Counted from the stretch's first letter, positions 33,924 to 43,261 are shown. The stretch: 64,000 bases of DNA from JAXGPX01 sp040766745 (GCA_040766745.1 JAXGPX010000001.1:248001-312000), one strand, 5' to 3'. Program-made: numbers and translations. The notes: a model not told the origin generated them from the letters alone.

Positions 33924-34970
33924 ATGAAAGTGACAAGGAGGCCCTGGCCGCTTTTGGTGATTTCGGTACTGGCCATGTCGTTGCTGGTTACAGGATGTGG
34001 CGCAAAGGACCTGGTTTCCGTTGCAGGCCTGGACAAAGCAGATTTATATGTGGGAGACCGGTTTGGTAACAAGGTGAAGATCGAAACCCCCGAAGAATTT
34101 TTGAAAGCTTTCAAGGCAGCAAAAGCTGTTAAGGAGCCCAATGATCTTAGGAGTGAGACTGAAGCCGAGTACGTGTTCTACTCTGGCGACAAGAAAGTAT
34201 ATTACGATGCCTTGGGTAAGTACCTGGTATTTGTCGAGAAGGGTAAGAAGAAAGTCTATTCTGCAGATCTGGGCACTTTGCTTGGGACGGTGGAGCAATT
34301 GCCTCCTGCGGTGACAGCAGGTTTCAGCGATACAGAGCTTTTAGAATGGCTTAAGGACATGTCGCAAGTCAAGGACCCTGCGGCAATGCTGTTTGACAGA
34401 GGCGGCCAGATTGTATTGGCCATAATGGGCGGGCAGAGGCCTACAGACGGGTATCAGATCGAACTGGAAAGGGTATCTCTGCAAGCAGGAAGCCTGGATT
34501 TGGCCGTAAGGCTTGTTCCTCCTCAGGGAGACGCGAATGATGTCATCAGCTATCCCTGTGCAGGGTTTACTCTTTCGAAGAAGGCTGACATAACCGTAAC
34601 AATGATTGTCCCGTCAGAGAGCGGCGAAGAAATTATACACGTTCCTCTTGCCAATGTAGAGGAGGGCCAGAACATAATTTTCCTCAGGCCCGAAAGAGGT
34701 TCAATTCTTACTGAGAGGGTAAAGATGGTTGGGTTCGCCAGAGTATTCGAAGCTAGTTTTACTGTTGAAGTTGAGGATGGACACAATGTTCTAGGTATTC
34801 AGCAGGTAACCGCTTCCCAGGGCGGTCCGGGCTGGGGGTATTTCGAGTTCTGGATGGACCTTGAACCTGCGACCAGTCCTTTCGGGACTATCATAGGAGT
34901 TACGTATTCTGCAAAGGACGGGTCCAGAATCGAGGAAGTAAAGGTGCCTATAGGATTCGGAGGCAAGTAG
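33924..34970 (+). CDS. Lipoprotein with PrcB-like and Gmad2 domains
   Basis: 348 residues from ATG 33924 (GGGAGGG at 33911-33917). Signal peptide with lipobox LVTGC. Residues about 170-215 (GGQRPTDGYQIELERVSL) match the PrcB C-terminal domain, described in a spirochete protease complex. The C-terminal 100 residues (FLRPERGSILTERVKMVGFARVFEASF) match the immunoglobulin-like Gmad2 domain found in spore-germination and coat-associated proteins. Stand-alone, ended by the hairpin at 35027. Confidence 0.7.
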   Translation: MKVTRRPWPLLVISVLAMSLLVTGCGAKDLVSVAGLDKADLYVGDRFGNKVKIETPEEFLKAFKAAKAVKEPNDLRSETEAEYVFYSGDKKVYYDALGKYLVFVEKGKKKVYSADLGTLLGTVEQLPPAVTAGFSDTELLEWLKDMSQVKDPAAMLFDRGGQIVLAIMGGQRPTDGYQIELERVSLQAGSLDLAVRLVPPQGDANDVISYPCAGFTLSKKADITVTMIVPSESGEEIIHVPLANVEEGQNIIFLRPERGSILTERVKMVGFARVFEASFTVEVEDGHNVLGIQQVTASQGGPGWGYFEFWMDLEPATSPFGTIIGVTYSAKDGSRIEEVKVPIGFGGK

Positions 34971-35026
34971 GCCTGGCCTTTTCTGAAATGTGATCGGGTT
35001 TAGAGGCGGGATAAGAAGAGTTGGTC

Positions 35027-35055
35027 AGGGGCCCGGGAAATCCGGACCCCTTTTT
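35027..35055 (+). terminator. Intrinsic terminator
   Basis: AGGGG-C-CCGG (35027-35036) pairs with CCGG-A-CCCCT (35042-35051), loop GAAAT, followed by TTTTT. It ends the lipoprotein transcript and lies at the 3' end of the convergent YkvI gene. Confidence 0.85.
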
Positions 35056-36115
35056 ATCTGCGTTTAGCAAGAACGAAAGTTTTCACCAGGTACACTGTTA
35101 GGCTTGCAATCAAGACAGTTCCTGCCCAGCCGCTTAGGGGATATACGAATCTCACAATGGTTGAAAAGCCTGCAGAAGCAGTCCAAAGAGCAATTAGACC
35201 GGTGATGAAAGTGACGGCTCTAAATCCATTGCTTCCCGGGTGGCTAAGCCTGGCTGAAAACCCGTACAGGTTTGCTACGGCAGTAGTGTACACTTCGGCT
35301 ATGAAGATCGTTACGTAGAAGGGCTTTCCTAACGCCCATGTTTCTGAAGCCAGCCTGGCAAGTGGGACTTCGTAGTGAACAATATGGGGAAATGACGACA
35401 CGATAGTCAGGTATACAGACATCAAGCCAATACCCAGCCCCATTGCGCCGAACCATGAGGCTGCAAGTGTTTCTTTTCGGGAACCTGCTGTAGACCCCAG
35501 GGCAGCCAGTACCGGGACCGATATGACTATGTTGTATGAGACATAGTTTATGCCTGAAAGCAACCAGGGCTTTACAGGAGGTTCATATCCTGCAGGCGGA
35601 TTGCCGATATGCAGCCCGTTTTTGAAGATTACGGCTGTCGATATTGCCAGAACGCCCCCTAGAAGCAACGGCACAATGGAGCTGATGGCGTATGTGACTC
35701 CCTTAAGCCCGGCTAGCACTGTTACTATTGTGATTACAACCATGAAAGAGGCGCCTGCTATCCAGGGAAGGCCAAATTCCTGGCTTGTGACAGACCCTGC
35801 TCCTGAGATCATGGCAGACAATGCACCAAACAGAAAGAATGTTGTTACAAGGTCTAGAAAGCGGGAAAGGGTCCTGCCGGCTGCTTGCCTGAGAACAGGT
35901 TGGTGGGAGGCCGCTCTAGTCTGCCTTCCAATCTCCATGCAGGCAAATCCGAACAAGAAGAAACCAATGACTGCCACAACGACTGCAGGTATTCCCAACG
36001 GCCCGAACAGGCCAAAGAATTGAAGCACTTCTTGTCCCGACGCAAAACCGGCCCCAACAACAGTTCCAATGTATGTTGCGGCCATGGCCAATACTGTTAT
36101 TCTCGGATTCCTCAC
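35054..36115 (-). CDS. YkvI family membrane protein, putative amino-acid-type transporter
   Basis: 353 residues, about ten helices. MAATYIGTVVGAGFASGQEVLQFF, with its small-residue helix break, is typical of the YkvI/COG3949 branch of the APC superfamily. The start is GTG 36115 with AGGAGAA upstream. Substrate unknown. Confidence 0.82.
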   Translation of the reverse strand: MRNPRITVLAMAATYIGTVVGAGFASGQEVLQFFGLFGPLGIPAVVVAVIGFFLFGFACMEIGRQTRAASHQPVLRQAAGRTLSRFLDLVTTFFLFGALSAMISGAGSVTSQEFGLPWIAGASFMVVITIVTVLAGLKGVTYAISSIVPLLLGGVLAISTAVIFKNGLHIGNPPAGYEPPVKPWLLSGINYVSYNIVISVPVLAALGSTAGSRKETLAASWFGAMGLGIGLMSVYLTIVSSFPHIVHYEVPLARLASETWALGKPFYVTIFIAEVYTTAVANLYGFSARLSHPGSNGFRAVTFITGLIALWTASAGFSTIVRFVYPLSGWAGTVLIASLTVYLVKTFVLAKRR

Positions 36116-36251
36116 AGCCAGTTCTCCTTGGCTTGTATTTGAGATATCGGGCTGAAATTTTCGGGCATATGATCATATGACTATTTAGTCTTATGCATAA
36201 TACGCAATACTCAACACAGGGCTGGTAAGCTCTTTTTTTACGGAGCAGGCG

Positions 36252-36977
36252 TCAAAATGCGCTTTGAGGGTAGTAGGTCTTTGAGTAGAGGGCATCAACC
36301 AGGTCCTTGGCAGTGTAGAAAGGAGTTTTGAAAACTGTATATGCCTGGCCTACGTGCTCAGGTACGTGGGCGTCGCTTCCGCCTATCCTTCCAAGGCCCA
36401 TTTGTATTGCAAAAGCACCTAGAATCTCACATATTACCGGGTTATTTGCCTGTTTGCCGTTGCATACTTCGATGGCTGCCAGATGATCCAAATCAGTTAT
36501 TCTATCATCTACTGAGATCTGCAGGCCGTCTTGGTTACCTGCGCCTTCTGACATTTGCCACGGGTGCGCAGGTATGGCAAGGCCTCCAAAACGCCTCACT
36601 CTTTTAATTAGCTCCTGGGCGTTTACAAGCCTGTGTTTTCCCCAGTCGTCCCAAACAGAATCCTCAATGCCATATACAAGCATATGGCCTGCATCTGTTG
36701 AGAGTTCAACTCCTCTGAATATCACCAAAGAAGAATTCTTCTTGAGTTCTTCAAAGGGGCGGCTGGCATACAGGCTTCCATGTTCAGTGATGCAAATCCC
36801 GTCAAGGCCTTTGTCCAGGGCAGACTCAAGAATCTCTTTGGGCTCTGCCAAAGATTCTCCAGAGTACTTAGAGTGTACGTGTAAGTCTATTCGAAATCCA
36901 CGCTTCTTAGCCAATAGCTTCCCCCGGTCATTATCAATGTTGTGCCAGTGGTATAAGTCTATTTTATTTGCCGCCAA
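36252..36977 (-). CDS. PHP domain phosphoesterase
   Basis: 241 residues. Metal-binding motifs of the PHP family in order: RIDLHVHSKYSGES, CITEHG, FRGVELST, IPAHPW, and GGSDAHVPEHVG. Similar to TrpH/YciV-type nucleases or phosphoesterases. It overlaps the preceding HipA-like gene by 19 bp and is therefore probably cotranslated with it. Confidence 0.85.
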   Translation of the reverse strand: MAANKIDLYHWHNIDNDRGKLLAKKRGFRIDLHVHSKYSGESLAEPKEILESALDKGLDGICITEHGSLYASRPFEELKKNSSLVIFRGVELSTDAGHMLVYGIEDSVWDDWGKHRLVNAQELIKRVRRFGGLAIPAHPWQMSEGAGNQDGLQISVDDRITDLDHLAAIEVCNGKQANNPVICEILGAFAIQMGLGRIGGSDAHVPEHVGQAYTVFKTPFYTAKDLVDALYSKTYYPQSAF

Positions 36978-37777
36978 AAAGTGTCCCTTGGCATAGGCTC
37001 AAAACCAAGTGAATCCTGGGTTCCGACCTTCTGACTCAGAAATGCTCCCCTTATTATATCAACATCTTCTGAGATCTGGGAAATGTTTTTGGCAAGGTAT
37101 TCTGCAAAGAAGCCCGCAAACTCGTCCTCGGCTACCTGCACTATGGTTCTGATTTCACTTAGCGGAATATTCTCAAAGACCTTTACTGCTTGCTTGAGTA
37201 TTCTGGCTCTCCGCCGTGAGTAGTCCTGAAAGTAACGTTTGATCGATGATACCCGGCCTGATTCAGCTGTATCTTGCAGTTTCAGGAGAAACCTGTAGAT
37301 GTTGTGGCAACGCGGGTCCAGGCTGGCTCCGAAATCGAACCAAACCGGGATGCCTGAAACCAGCCAGATATTCCTGTCGCCATCGTCCCAGTTCCTGACC
37401 AGAGTATCAAATACCACTTGATACCCCAGGGCTGTCTCAGCGTCCTTGTGAGGGAGTGTGTCTCTTGTATATTGGTAGGCAGCCCTCGAAAAGTAAAACT
37501 CAGGGCCCACAATATCCTTGAGTTTATTGGTATCTTCCAGGCTTAAGTCCATCTCATGGGCTAATTTCACAGTGACCACATTGACTCTTCCAAGGCCCAG
37601 AAGGCTGACTATTTTCTCAATAGGTCCGTAACTGAAGAATGTTTCAGGAACTATAAACTTACGGGAAATGCGAGAATCGGTTGGAAGCAGCGAAGGTGTA
37701 AAGTGTTGCTTCACATAGTATATTTGGCCATCAGTAATGTATTTGACCATACCGTGTTCAATTTCGATTGCTCCCAT
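36959..37777 (-). CDS. HipA-like / kinase-fold hypothetical protein
   Basis: 272 residues. YQVVFDTLVRNWDDGDRNIWL followed by VWFDFGASLDPR resembles the catalytic N-D and D-x-G region of HipA/PI3K-like kinases (N/D in the catalytic loop, then a metal-binding D). The N-terminal half has VKQHFTPS, possibly the ATP-binding Lys. No partner antitoxin is present; the neighbour is a PHP phosphoesterase overlapping by 19 bp. The fold assignment is inference. Confidence 0.45.
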   Translation of the reverse strand: MGAIEIEHGMVKYITDGQIYYVKQHFTPSLLPTDSRISRKFIVPETFFSYGPIEKIVSLLGLGRVNVVTVKLAHEMDLSLEDTNKLKDIVGPEFYFSRAAYQYTRDTLPHKDAETALGYQVVFDTLVRNWDDGDRNIWLVSGIPVWFDFGASLDPRCHNIYRFLLKLQDTAESGRVSSIKRYFQDYSRRRARILKQAVKVFENIPLSEIRTIVQVAEDEFAGFFAEYLAKNISQISEDVDIIRGAFLSQKVGTQDSLGFEPMPRDTFWRQIK

Positions 37778-38013
37778 AGGTAGTTTTTCTCCTCTAGGAT
37801 TCAGGTCTTACAGATATTGACTATATATTAGCATAATAACGGCTCCGTCAATGGTTCAGATGGATAATCATTGCCTGCCGGAGTTGCTGCCAGACGATTC
37901 ATAATATAGTTTCACGGCTATACAGATAAGATCCTCCAAATTATCTAAAAGCGGTATAATTGGGATTGTGAATTACTGTGCCTGGATTATCTGTTAGGAG
38001 AGGAGCGGGCCCT

Positions 38014-38907
38014 ATGAAATGCGATCAATGCCCTCGATACTGCAGTGTTGACCGTACAAAAGGGGAACCTGGATTTTGCAGAAAAGGGGCCTTGCCTGAA
38101 GTATCTATGGCGGATCTTCACTTTTGGGAAGAACCTTGTATATCGGGCACACATGGGTCAGGTGCTGTGTTCTTTTCAGGGTGCAATCTATCTTGCGTGT
38201 TTTGCCAGAACTACAAGATAAGCCAGAGCGGGTCTGGCAGAGAGTATAGCCCTGAGGAATTGGCCAGTCTGTTCATTACACTTGAGCGCCGTGGCGCCCA
38301 TAACATAAACCTTGTATCTCCTACTCAGTTTGCAAGCAAAATAGCAGAGGCTATTACACTGGCAAGAAATATCGGGATAAGGGTGCCCTTTGTCTACAAC
38401 AGCAACGGTTACGACTCTATGGAAACTCTTAAGAATATGGACGGCCTGATAGATGTATATTTGCCCGACCTCAAGTATTTTTCAGACGATGTTGCAATGA
38501 AGTATTCGTCGGCACCCTCATACTTTGAGCATGGGTCAAAAGCGGTATTGGAGATGGCAAGGCAGGTAGGCATTCCAAAGTTTGATCACAACGGTATCAT
38601 TAGAAAGGGTCTGATTATCCGCCATTTGGTGCTTCCAGGGCAGGTCCAGGATACAAAGAGGATTTTGCATTGGATTAAGGATAACATGCCTAGAGGTACC
38701 TATGTAAGCCTCATGGCCCAATACTGTCCGGTACACAAGGCAACGCAGTACCCTGAGTTAAACAGGGCTTTGACCAAGAGGGAGTATGAAGACGCAGTAA
38801 ACGAGTTGTACGATCTTGAACTGGAAAACGGGTACATTCAGGAGATTTCATCTGCGAGTCCTGAGTATATCCCGGAGTTCGGTTCCTCCTGCACAAAAGA
38901 GTTTTGA
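38014..38907 (+). CDS. Radical SAM protein, PflA-like (COG1313)
   Basis: 297 residues from ATG 38014 with AGGAGAGGAG upstream. The N-terminal MKCDQCPRYCSVDR and PGFCRKG form a small Cys cluster; the radical SAM motif is GCNLSCVFCQN (CxxxCxxC). Members are annotated as pyruvate-formate-lyase-activating-like enzymes, but most have unknown targets and there is no glycyl-radical enzyme nearby. The flavin-binding gene follows 66 nt later. Confidence 0.88.
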   Translation: MKCDQCPRYCSVDRTKGEPGFCRKGALPEVSMADLHFWEEPCISGTHGSGAVFFSGCNLSCVFCQNYKISQSGSGREYSPEELASLFITLERRGAHNINLVSPTQFASKIAEAITLARNIGIRVPFVYNSNGYDSMETLKNMDGLIDVYLPDLKYFSDDVAMKYSSAPSYFEHGSKAVLEMARQVGIPKFDHNGIIRKGLIIRHLVLPGQVQDTKRILHWIKDNMPRGTYVSLMAQYCPVHKATQYPELNRALTKREYEDAVNELYDLELENGYIQEISSASPEYIPEFGSSCTKEF

Positions 38908-38973
38908 TATGTTATCATCTTAAGTGTGATCTAAGGATTTTGGGAGTTGCGGATTCAGAGGAGGTAGGCTGGC

Positions 38974-40065
38974 ATGAAGCAAGTGGCCAAGCTAGGCTTG
39001 ATTCTGGCTTTAATATGTGCAGTGTCCGGCCTTGGACTGGCGGCGGTCTACGCCAAGACCAAGCCTGTAATTGAAAAACGAGCAGAGGAAGACCTGGTTA
39101 ATGCAGCGCTGGAGGTTATCTCAGGTGCTTCTTCAATTGAGCAACAAGAGCAGGATGGGACAGTCTATTGGCTGGGCAAGAGCGGTACCGAAGTAGTAGG
39201 CGCGGCCATGCAGGTTGAGTCCCAGGGATACGGAGCCAACCCTATTCAGATGATGGTAGGCGTTGACTCAACGGGCAATATAAGCAAAGTGAAGATAATT
39301 TCGGTGTCTGAAACGCCTGGCATTGGAAGCCGTGTCAACAGCGATGCTTTTTTGTCCAAATTCAGCGGTATTGATAATCCTGCTTCTGTAGATGGTATTT
39401 CAGGCGCTACTGTATCGTCTGGAGCGGTCAAGGGAGGCGTAGGGAAAGCGTTTGATTTCCTCTCTGCCATAGTTGCTCCCAAGGCAGAACTTGCCATAGA
39501 TATTGCTTCAATTCCTGACGGAACGTACGAAGGTACCGGAGATGGCCTGTTTGGGCCTATTAGGGTATCAGTTGCGGTACAAGGCGGCAAGATCACCGAA
39601 GTTAAGGTACTGGAGCATAGCGAGACAGACGGTATAGCGGACCCTGCCATTACGGGAGTTCCCAAAGGTATTGTTGAAAATCAGGTTGTAGATGTAGATG
39701 CAGTATCAGGTGCAACTTACACCAGCAAAGGCATTATAAATGCAGTGAAGGATGCTCTTAAGGCCTTTGCCAGGGATCCTAATGCCATAGATGTTTCTCA
39801 AATGCCGGACGGAATGTATGAAGGTACCGGAGAGGGCCTGTTTGGGCCTATTAGGGTATCAGTTGCGGTACAAGGCGGCAAGATTACCGAAGTAAAGGTT
39901 CTTGAGCACGGTGAGACAGACGGCATAGCCGATCCTGCCATTTCCGGAGTTCCCAAGGCAATAGTTGAGAAACAAGATCCAGATGTTGATGCGGTTTCGG
40001 GGGCTACCTTCACAAGTAAGGGTATTGTTGAGGCGGTGAAAAATGCCCTCAAAGGAGCAAAGTAA
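38974..40065 (+). CDS. RnfG-like protein with three FMN-binding domains
   Basis: 363 residues. N-terminal membrane helix (about 5-27), then an RnfG-type FMN-binding domain (about 45-165) and two C-terminal FMN-binding domains (about 175-265, 272-362). Each ends in the D-x-x-S-G-A-T flavinylation motif used by the ApbE transferase: Thr146 (DGISGAT), Thr248 (DAVSGAT) and Thr345 (DAVSGAT). Three covalent FMN on an anchored protein suggest electron transfer on the outer side of the membrane. No other rnf genes or apbE are in the window. The gene overlaps the response regulator by 23 bp. Confidence 0.85.
   Translation: MKQVAKLGLILALICAVSGLGLAAVYAKTKPVIEKRAEEDLVNAALEVISGASSIEQQEQDGTVYWLGKSGTEVVGAAMQVESQGYGANPIQMMVGVDSTGNISKVKIISVSETPGIGSRVNSDAFLSKFSGIDNPASVDGISGATVSSGAVKGGVGKAFDFLSAIVAPKAELAIDIASIPDGTYEGTGDGLFGPIRVSVAVQGGKITEVKVLEHSETDGIADPAITGVPKGIVENQVVDVDAVSGATYTSKGIINAVKDALKAFARDPNAIDVSQMPDGMYEGTGEGLFGPIRVSVAVQGGKITEVKVLEHGETDGIADPAISGVPKAIVEKQDPDVDAVSGATFTSKGIVEAVKNALKGAK
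39492..40062 (+). repeat. Tandem duplication of the FMN-binding domain coding sequence
   Basis: Two copies offset by exactly 291 nt (97 codons), about 39492-39770 and 39783-40061. Long stretches are identical, including the bases encoding FGPIRVSVAVQGGKITEVKV, with most differences at third codon positions. This suggests a recent in-frame internal duplication. Confidence 0.85.
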
Positions 40066-40876
40066 GAGCAAGATAAGGGTTCTTTTGTGTGACGATCACG
40101 CCCTTGTGCGAGAGGGCACAAGAAGGCTTTTGGAAGAAGAACCAGACATTGAAGTTGTGGGGGAAGCCTCTGATGGGTTTGAGGCTATTGAAATGGCTAA
40201 GAGGTTTTCCCCTGATGTTATTGCCATGGACGTGTCAATGCCCCGCATGAATGGAATAGAAGCCACAAAGAAGATAAAGGAAGACTGCCCCGGTATATTT
40301 GTTTTGGCTCTCACTGCCTATGATGATTTAGCTTATGTCTCGCGTCTGATTGAAAGTGGTGCATCTGGATACATACTCAAGAGTGCCCGGTCAAAAGAGT
40401 TGATTCAGGCGGTTAAGGCCACTGCCCTTGGCGAATTCATTTTGGATCCTGCCGTTGCAAGACAGGTGTTTTCGAGAATCGCCAGGCGTTCAGGACAGCT
40501 AAACGGTGAAGTATTCGCTTCTGGGATTGTACCGGCCTCAGTACCTTCAGCCGGCAAGGATTTTGTGCCTGGTTCTGACTCGGATTTCAAGCCAGATCCA
40601 CATTATCAGGGATCTAAGCCCGGCTCAAGGACTGCCTCCCAACCAGATTACCAGGTGCTAACTGAAAGAGAGACTGAGATCCTCAAACTTGCAGCCAGGG
40701 GCCTTTCCAACAAGGAGATTGCTTTTGAGTTAAGTATCAGCCCTAGGACCATTCAATCTCACCTGAGCTCTGTTTTTGGAAAACTAGGAGTCGCATCCCG
40801 CACTCAGGCAGTAGTTGCAGCCTTGCAGAGGGGCATAATCGCAAAAGAAGACGTTGAGGTGAAATCAATTGGGTGA
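40043..40876 (+). CDS. NarL/LuxR-type response regulator
   Basis: 277 residues. Receiver domain (about 11-125) with LLCDDHALVREG, phospho-acceptor in DVIAMDVSMPRMNG, and conserved Thr/Lys in LALTAYDD and YILKSARSKE. The C-terminal helix-turn-helix (about 212-268) reads LTERETEILKLAARGLSNKEIA. A long, low-complexity linker (about 150-205) is unusual. It overlaps the flavoprotein gene by 23 bp and the sensor kinase by 8 bp, so the three should be coregulated. Confidence 0.92.
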   Translation: MPSKEQSKSKIRVLLCDDHALVREGTRRLLEEEPDIEVVGEASDGFEAIEMAKRFSPDVIAMDVSMPRMNGIEATKKIKEDCPGIFVLALTAYDDLAYVSRLIESGASGYILKSARSKELIQAVKATALGEFILDPAVARQVFSRIARRSGQLNGEVFASGIVPASVPSAGKDFVPGSDSDFKPDPHYQGSKPGSRTASQPDYQVLTERETEILKLAARGLSNKEIAFELSISPRTIQSHLSSVFGKLGVASRTQAVVAALQRGIIAKEDVEVKSIG

Positions 40877-42479
40877 AATGCCCGGATGGAAAGCGGGCAC
40901 ACTCCTTCTCCTTGAAATGGGCAGGATAACCCGGGGGAATCTTACAAGGGATGAAGCTCTGGGGAACATAGCCCGGCTTATTTTAGAGAGCTTTCCAATT
41001 GACGCTGTAGCCATTCTGCTTTATGAACCTTCTGCCAAATCAGCCTACGTGGTTTCGTCAGTTGCCAATGACCACTTGCTGATATCTCCTGATATTACCT
41101 TGCGGGTAGATTCAGATTCTTGTTTGGTTGAATCGGCTCTTAACCCCCATTCTCCTTTGATTCTAGTAAAAGGGCACAACGATTCAGTCTTGGGAAAACT
41201 TGAGCATTCATTTGCTGCGGTAATTCCTATGAGCCTCGGGGAAGAAGTGACAGGCTTCTTGATTCTGGGCAAGAAAGACGACATTCCGTTTTTCCAGACA
41301 GACCCGGAATTTATTATGGCAGTAGGGAGCCAGGCTGCTTTGATTGCTGCAAAGTCAACATTGATCGAAAATCTCAAGCAGTCAGAAGAGCGCTACCACA
41401 TGCTAATGGAAAACGCAGGTGATCTTGTTTTTGTGCTGGACAGAGGGGGAAGGTTCCTTTATGTGAACTCACGAAGCTGGCAGATGCTTGGGTATCAACC
41501 TGATGAACTGTGCGGCAAGTACTTTGGAGAGTTTGTTACTCCTGAGTCATGGGCATGGACTGTGTCTACGGTAAAAAATGCGGCACAAACAAGGCAAAAA
41601 CATATTGAGTATTCCTGGGCAATCCAGGCAAAAGATGGCCGTATTGTAAATCTGGATGTACGGGCTTCCCTTGTGTACCAGGGATTTGAGGTTTTCAGGC
41701 ATCAGGGGATTGCCCGGGACACTGCCACAGAAAAGCGGCTGCAAGAAGAAATCGAAAAGCGAGACAAAGCATTGGATCTTTCAAGAAACCGCGAGGAGAA
41801 AATGCGGGAATACCTTTCTGTGGCAGATCTGGCCCAGGAGGAAGAAAGGGCAAGGATAGCCCGGGAACTCCATGACGGGGCAATCCAGTACCTGGTCGCG
41901 CTCAGAAGAAGGTTTGATTTGCTTCAAAAAGACCTTCGATTGCCTGAACTCGCCGAGAACAGCCGCAATCTGTTCGCAGACATCGATTCGCTTTTGGACG
42001 GCACGATTTCTGATCTACGGGAATTTGCCAGAAATTTGCGCCCCCCGGTTCTGGATGACTTTGGTTTTGTTTCTGCATGTGAATGGCTATGCGACCAGGC
42101 TGAAAAGGATGGATTTCAAGTAGAGTTTCAAGTATCAGGCAATATCCGGCAGCTTTCTCGCGAGGTTGAAGTCTCGGCTTTTAGGATGGCCCAAGAGGGG
42201 CTTTCCAACGCCGTCAAGCACTCGGGAGCCAGTACCATCAAACTGATCATTGAATTTGGTGATAAGGCACTCAGTATTTGCATTGAGGATAACGGTAAGG
42301 GGTTTGACCCTTCCCAGACACCGGGCTCCCTTGTTAGAGCCGGCCAAATGGGCCTGGTTGGAATGTTCGAGAGAGCGGAACTTCTAGGGGCATCTGTGGA
42401 AATATCTTCGAAACCGGGGAGCGGAACGTTCCTTACAGTCGTAATTCCTTTCGAAAGGCAACCCTCTCAAAATGCCTAG
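40869..42479 (+). CDS. Sensor histidine kinase with GAF and PAS domains
   Basis: 536 residues, no membrane helix, so cytosolic. GAF-like domain (about 20-165), PAS domain (about 175-290, FLYVNSRSWQMLGYQPDEL), HisKA_3 dimerisation/phosphoacceptor ERARIARELHDGAIQYL (His about 335), and HATPase (about 435-530, FRMAQEGLSNAVKHSGA, GLVGMFERAELLG). This is the DegS/NarX class, matching the NarL regulator upstream. A PAS/GAF soluble sensor beside a multi-flavin protein suggests redox or small-molecule sensing (inference). Confidence 0.92.
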   Translation: MGEMPGWKAGTLLLLEMGRITRGNLTRDEALGNIARLILESFPIDAVAILLYEPSAKSAYVVSSVANDHLLISPDITLRVDSDSCLVESALNPHSPLILVKGHNDSVLGKLEHSFAAVIPMSLGEEVTGFLILGKKDDIPFFQTDPEFIMAVGSQAALIAAKSTLIENLKQSEERYHMLMENAGDLVFVLDRGGRFLYVNSRSWQMLGYQPDELCGKYFGEFVTPESWAWTVSTVKNAAQTRQKHIEYSWAIQAKDGRIVNLDVRASLVYQGFEVFRHQGIARDTATEKRLQEEIEKRDKALDLSRNREEKMREYLSVADLAQEEERARIARELHDGAIQYLVALRRRFDLLQKDLRLPELAENSRNLFADIDSLLDGTISDLREFARNLRPPVLDDFGFVSACEWLCDQAEKDGFQVEFQVSGNIRQLSREVEVSAFRMAQEGLSNAVKHSGASTIKLIIEFGDKALSICIEDNGKGFDPSQTPGSLVRAGQMGLVGMFERAELLGASVEISSKPGSGTFLTVVIPFERQPSQNA

Positions 42480-42578
42480 GCCATAATGCCTAGACCATCT
42501 TCTCTAATGGCTGACGAATTTTCCATGCTAGAGCCTTACCATTATTAGTGACGTAAGTTTTATTTAGGGGGTTGCAGC

Positions 42579-43208
42579 ATGGCAGTGGAAGATCTGGTTT
42601 TGGCACAGCAGATAACTTCAGGCGATGAAGAGGCCTTTGAGACGTTCTACAGCCGCTATTCTGGCGAGATCTACAGGCATATACTTGGAATCGTCAAAAA
42701 CAGGGCCGATGCAGAAGACCTTACCCAAGAAGTATTTCTCCGTGCTTTTTCATCCATAAGGACTTATTCTGGACATGCTTCTTTGGGGCGATGGCTTAGA
42801 AAAGTGGCAACTAACATTTGTATAGACATGATGAGAAAAAGGAAACTGCCTACTGTGGCATGGCCGACTATGGTAAGCAAAGACGGAGATGAGCAGCCGG
42901 TTGATTTTCCTGACACCGTAGATGAACTGCCGCTGAACGTTGTTGAAGCTATGGACGGCAAGGATGCCATACTTAGGGCGATAGAATGCCTGCCGGATTA
43001 CTACAAGGACTCGATAATCCTTCATGATGTCCTAGAGTATACAGGTGAAGAAGTTGCCAGGCGCATGTCGTGCCCGGTTGGTACTGTAAAATCAAGGTTG
43101 TCCAGGGCAAGAAATATTCTGCAAGGATTGCTGTTAGTTGGGTCAGGCGACCGGAATCTCTCTCCTGTACCGGCGAATATATATGAACAAGAACCGGCGG
43201 CCAGTTAG
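42579..43208 (+). CDS. ECF RNA polymerase sigma factor
   Basis: 209 residues. Region 2: HILGIVKNRADAEDLTQEVFLRAFSSI; region 4: LPDYYKDSIILHDVLEYTGEEVARRMSCPVGTVKSRLSRARNIL. This is the SigW/RpoE-like plan. ATG 42579 after GGGGG. No anti-sigma gene follows; the next gene, 53 nt on, encodes a VanW-type envelope protein, which may be its target or partner. Confidence 0.92.
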   Translation: MAVEDLVLAQQITSGDEEAFETFYSRYSGEIYRHILGIVKNRADAEDLTQEVFLRAFSSIRTYSGHASLGRWLRKVATNICIDMMRKRKLPTVAWPTMVSKDGDEQPVDFPDTVDELPLNVVEAMDGKDAILRAIECLPDYYKDSIILHDVLEYTGEEVARRMSCPVGTVKSRLSRARNILQGLLLVGSGDRNLSPVPANIYEQEPAAS

Positions 43209-43261
43209 CAGGATCGTCTCCTTGCCGAGGCCGCCAATCTGGTTGCTGTCCGGAGGAGAGA

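Noticed and set aside
36959..37777. HipA toxin of a toxin-antitoxin pair
   Set aside because: No HipB-like antitoxin gene is adjacent and the kinase motifs are only partial, so only a tentative fold label is given.
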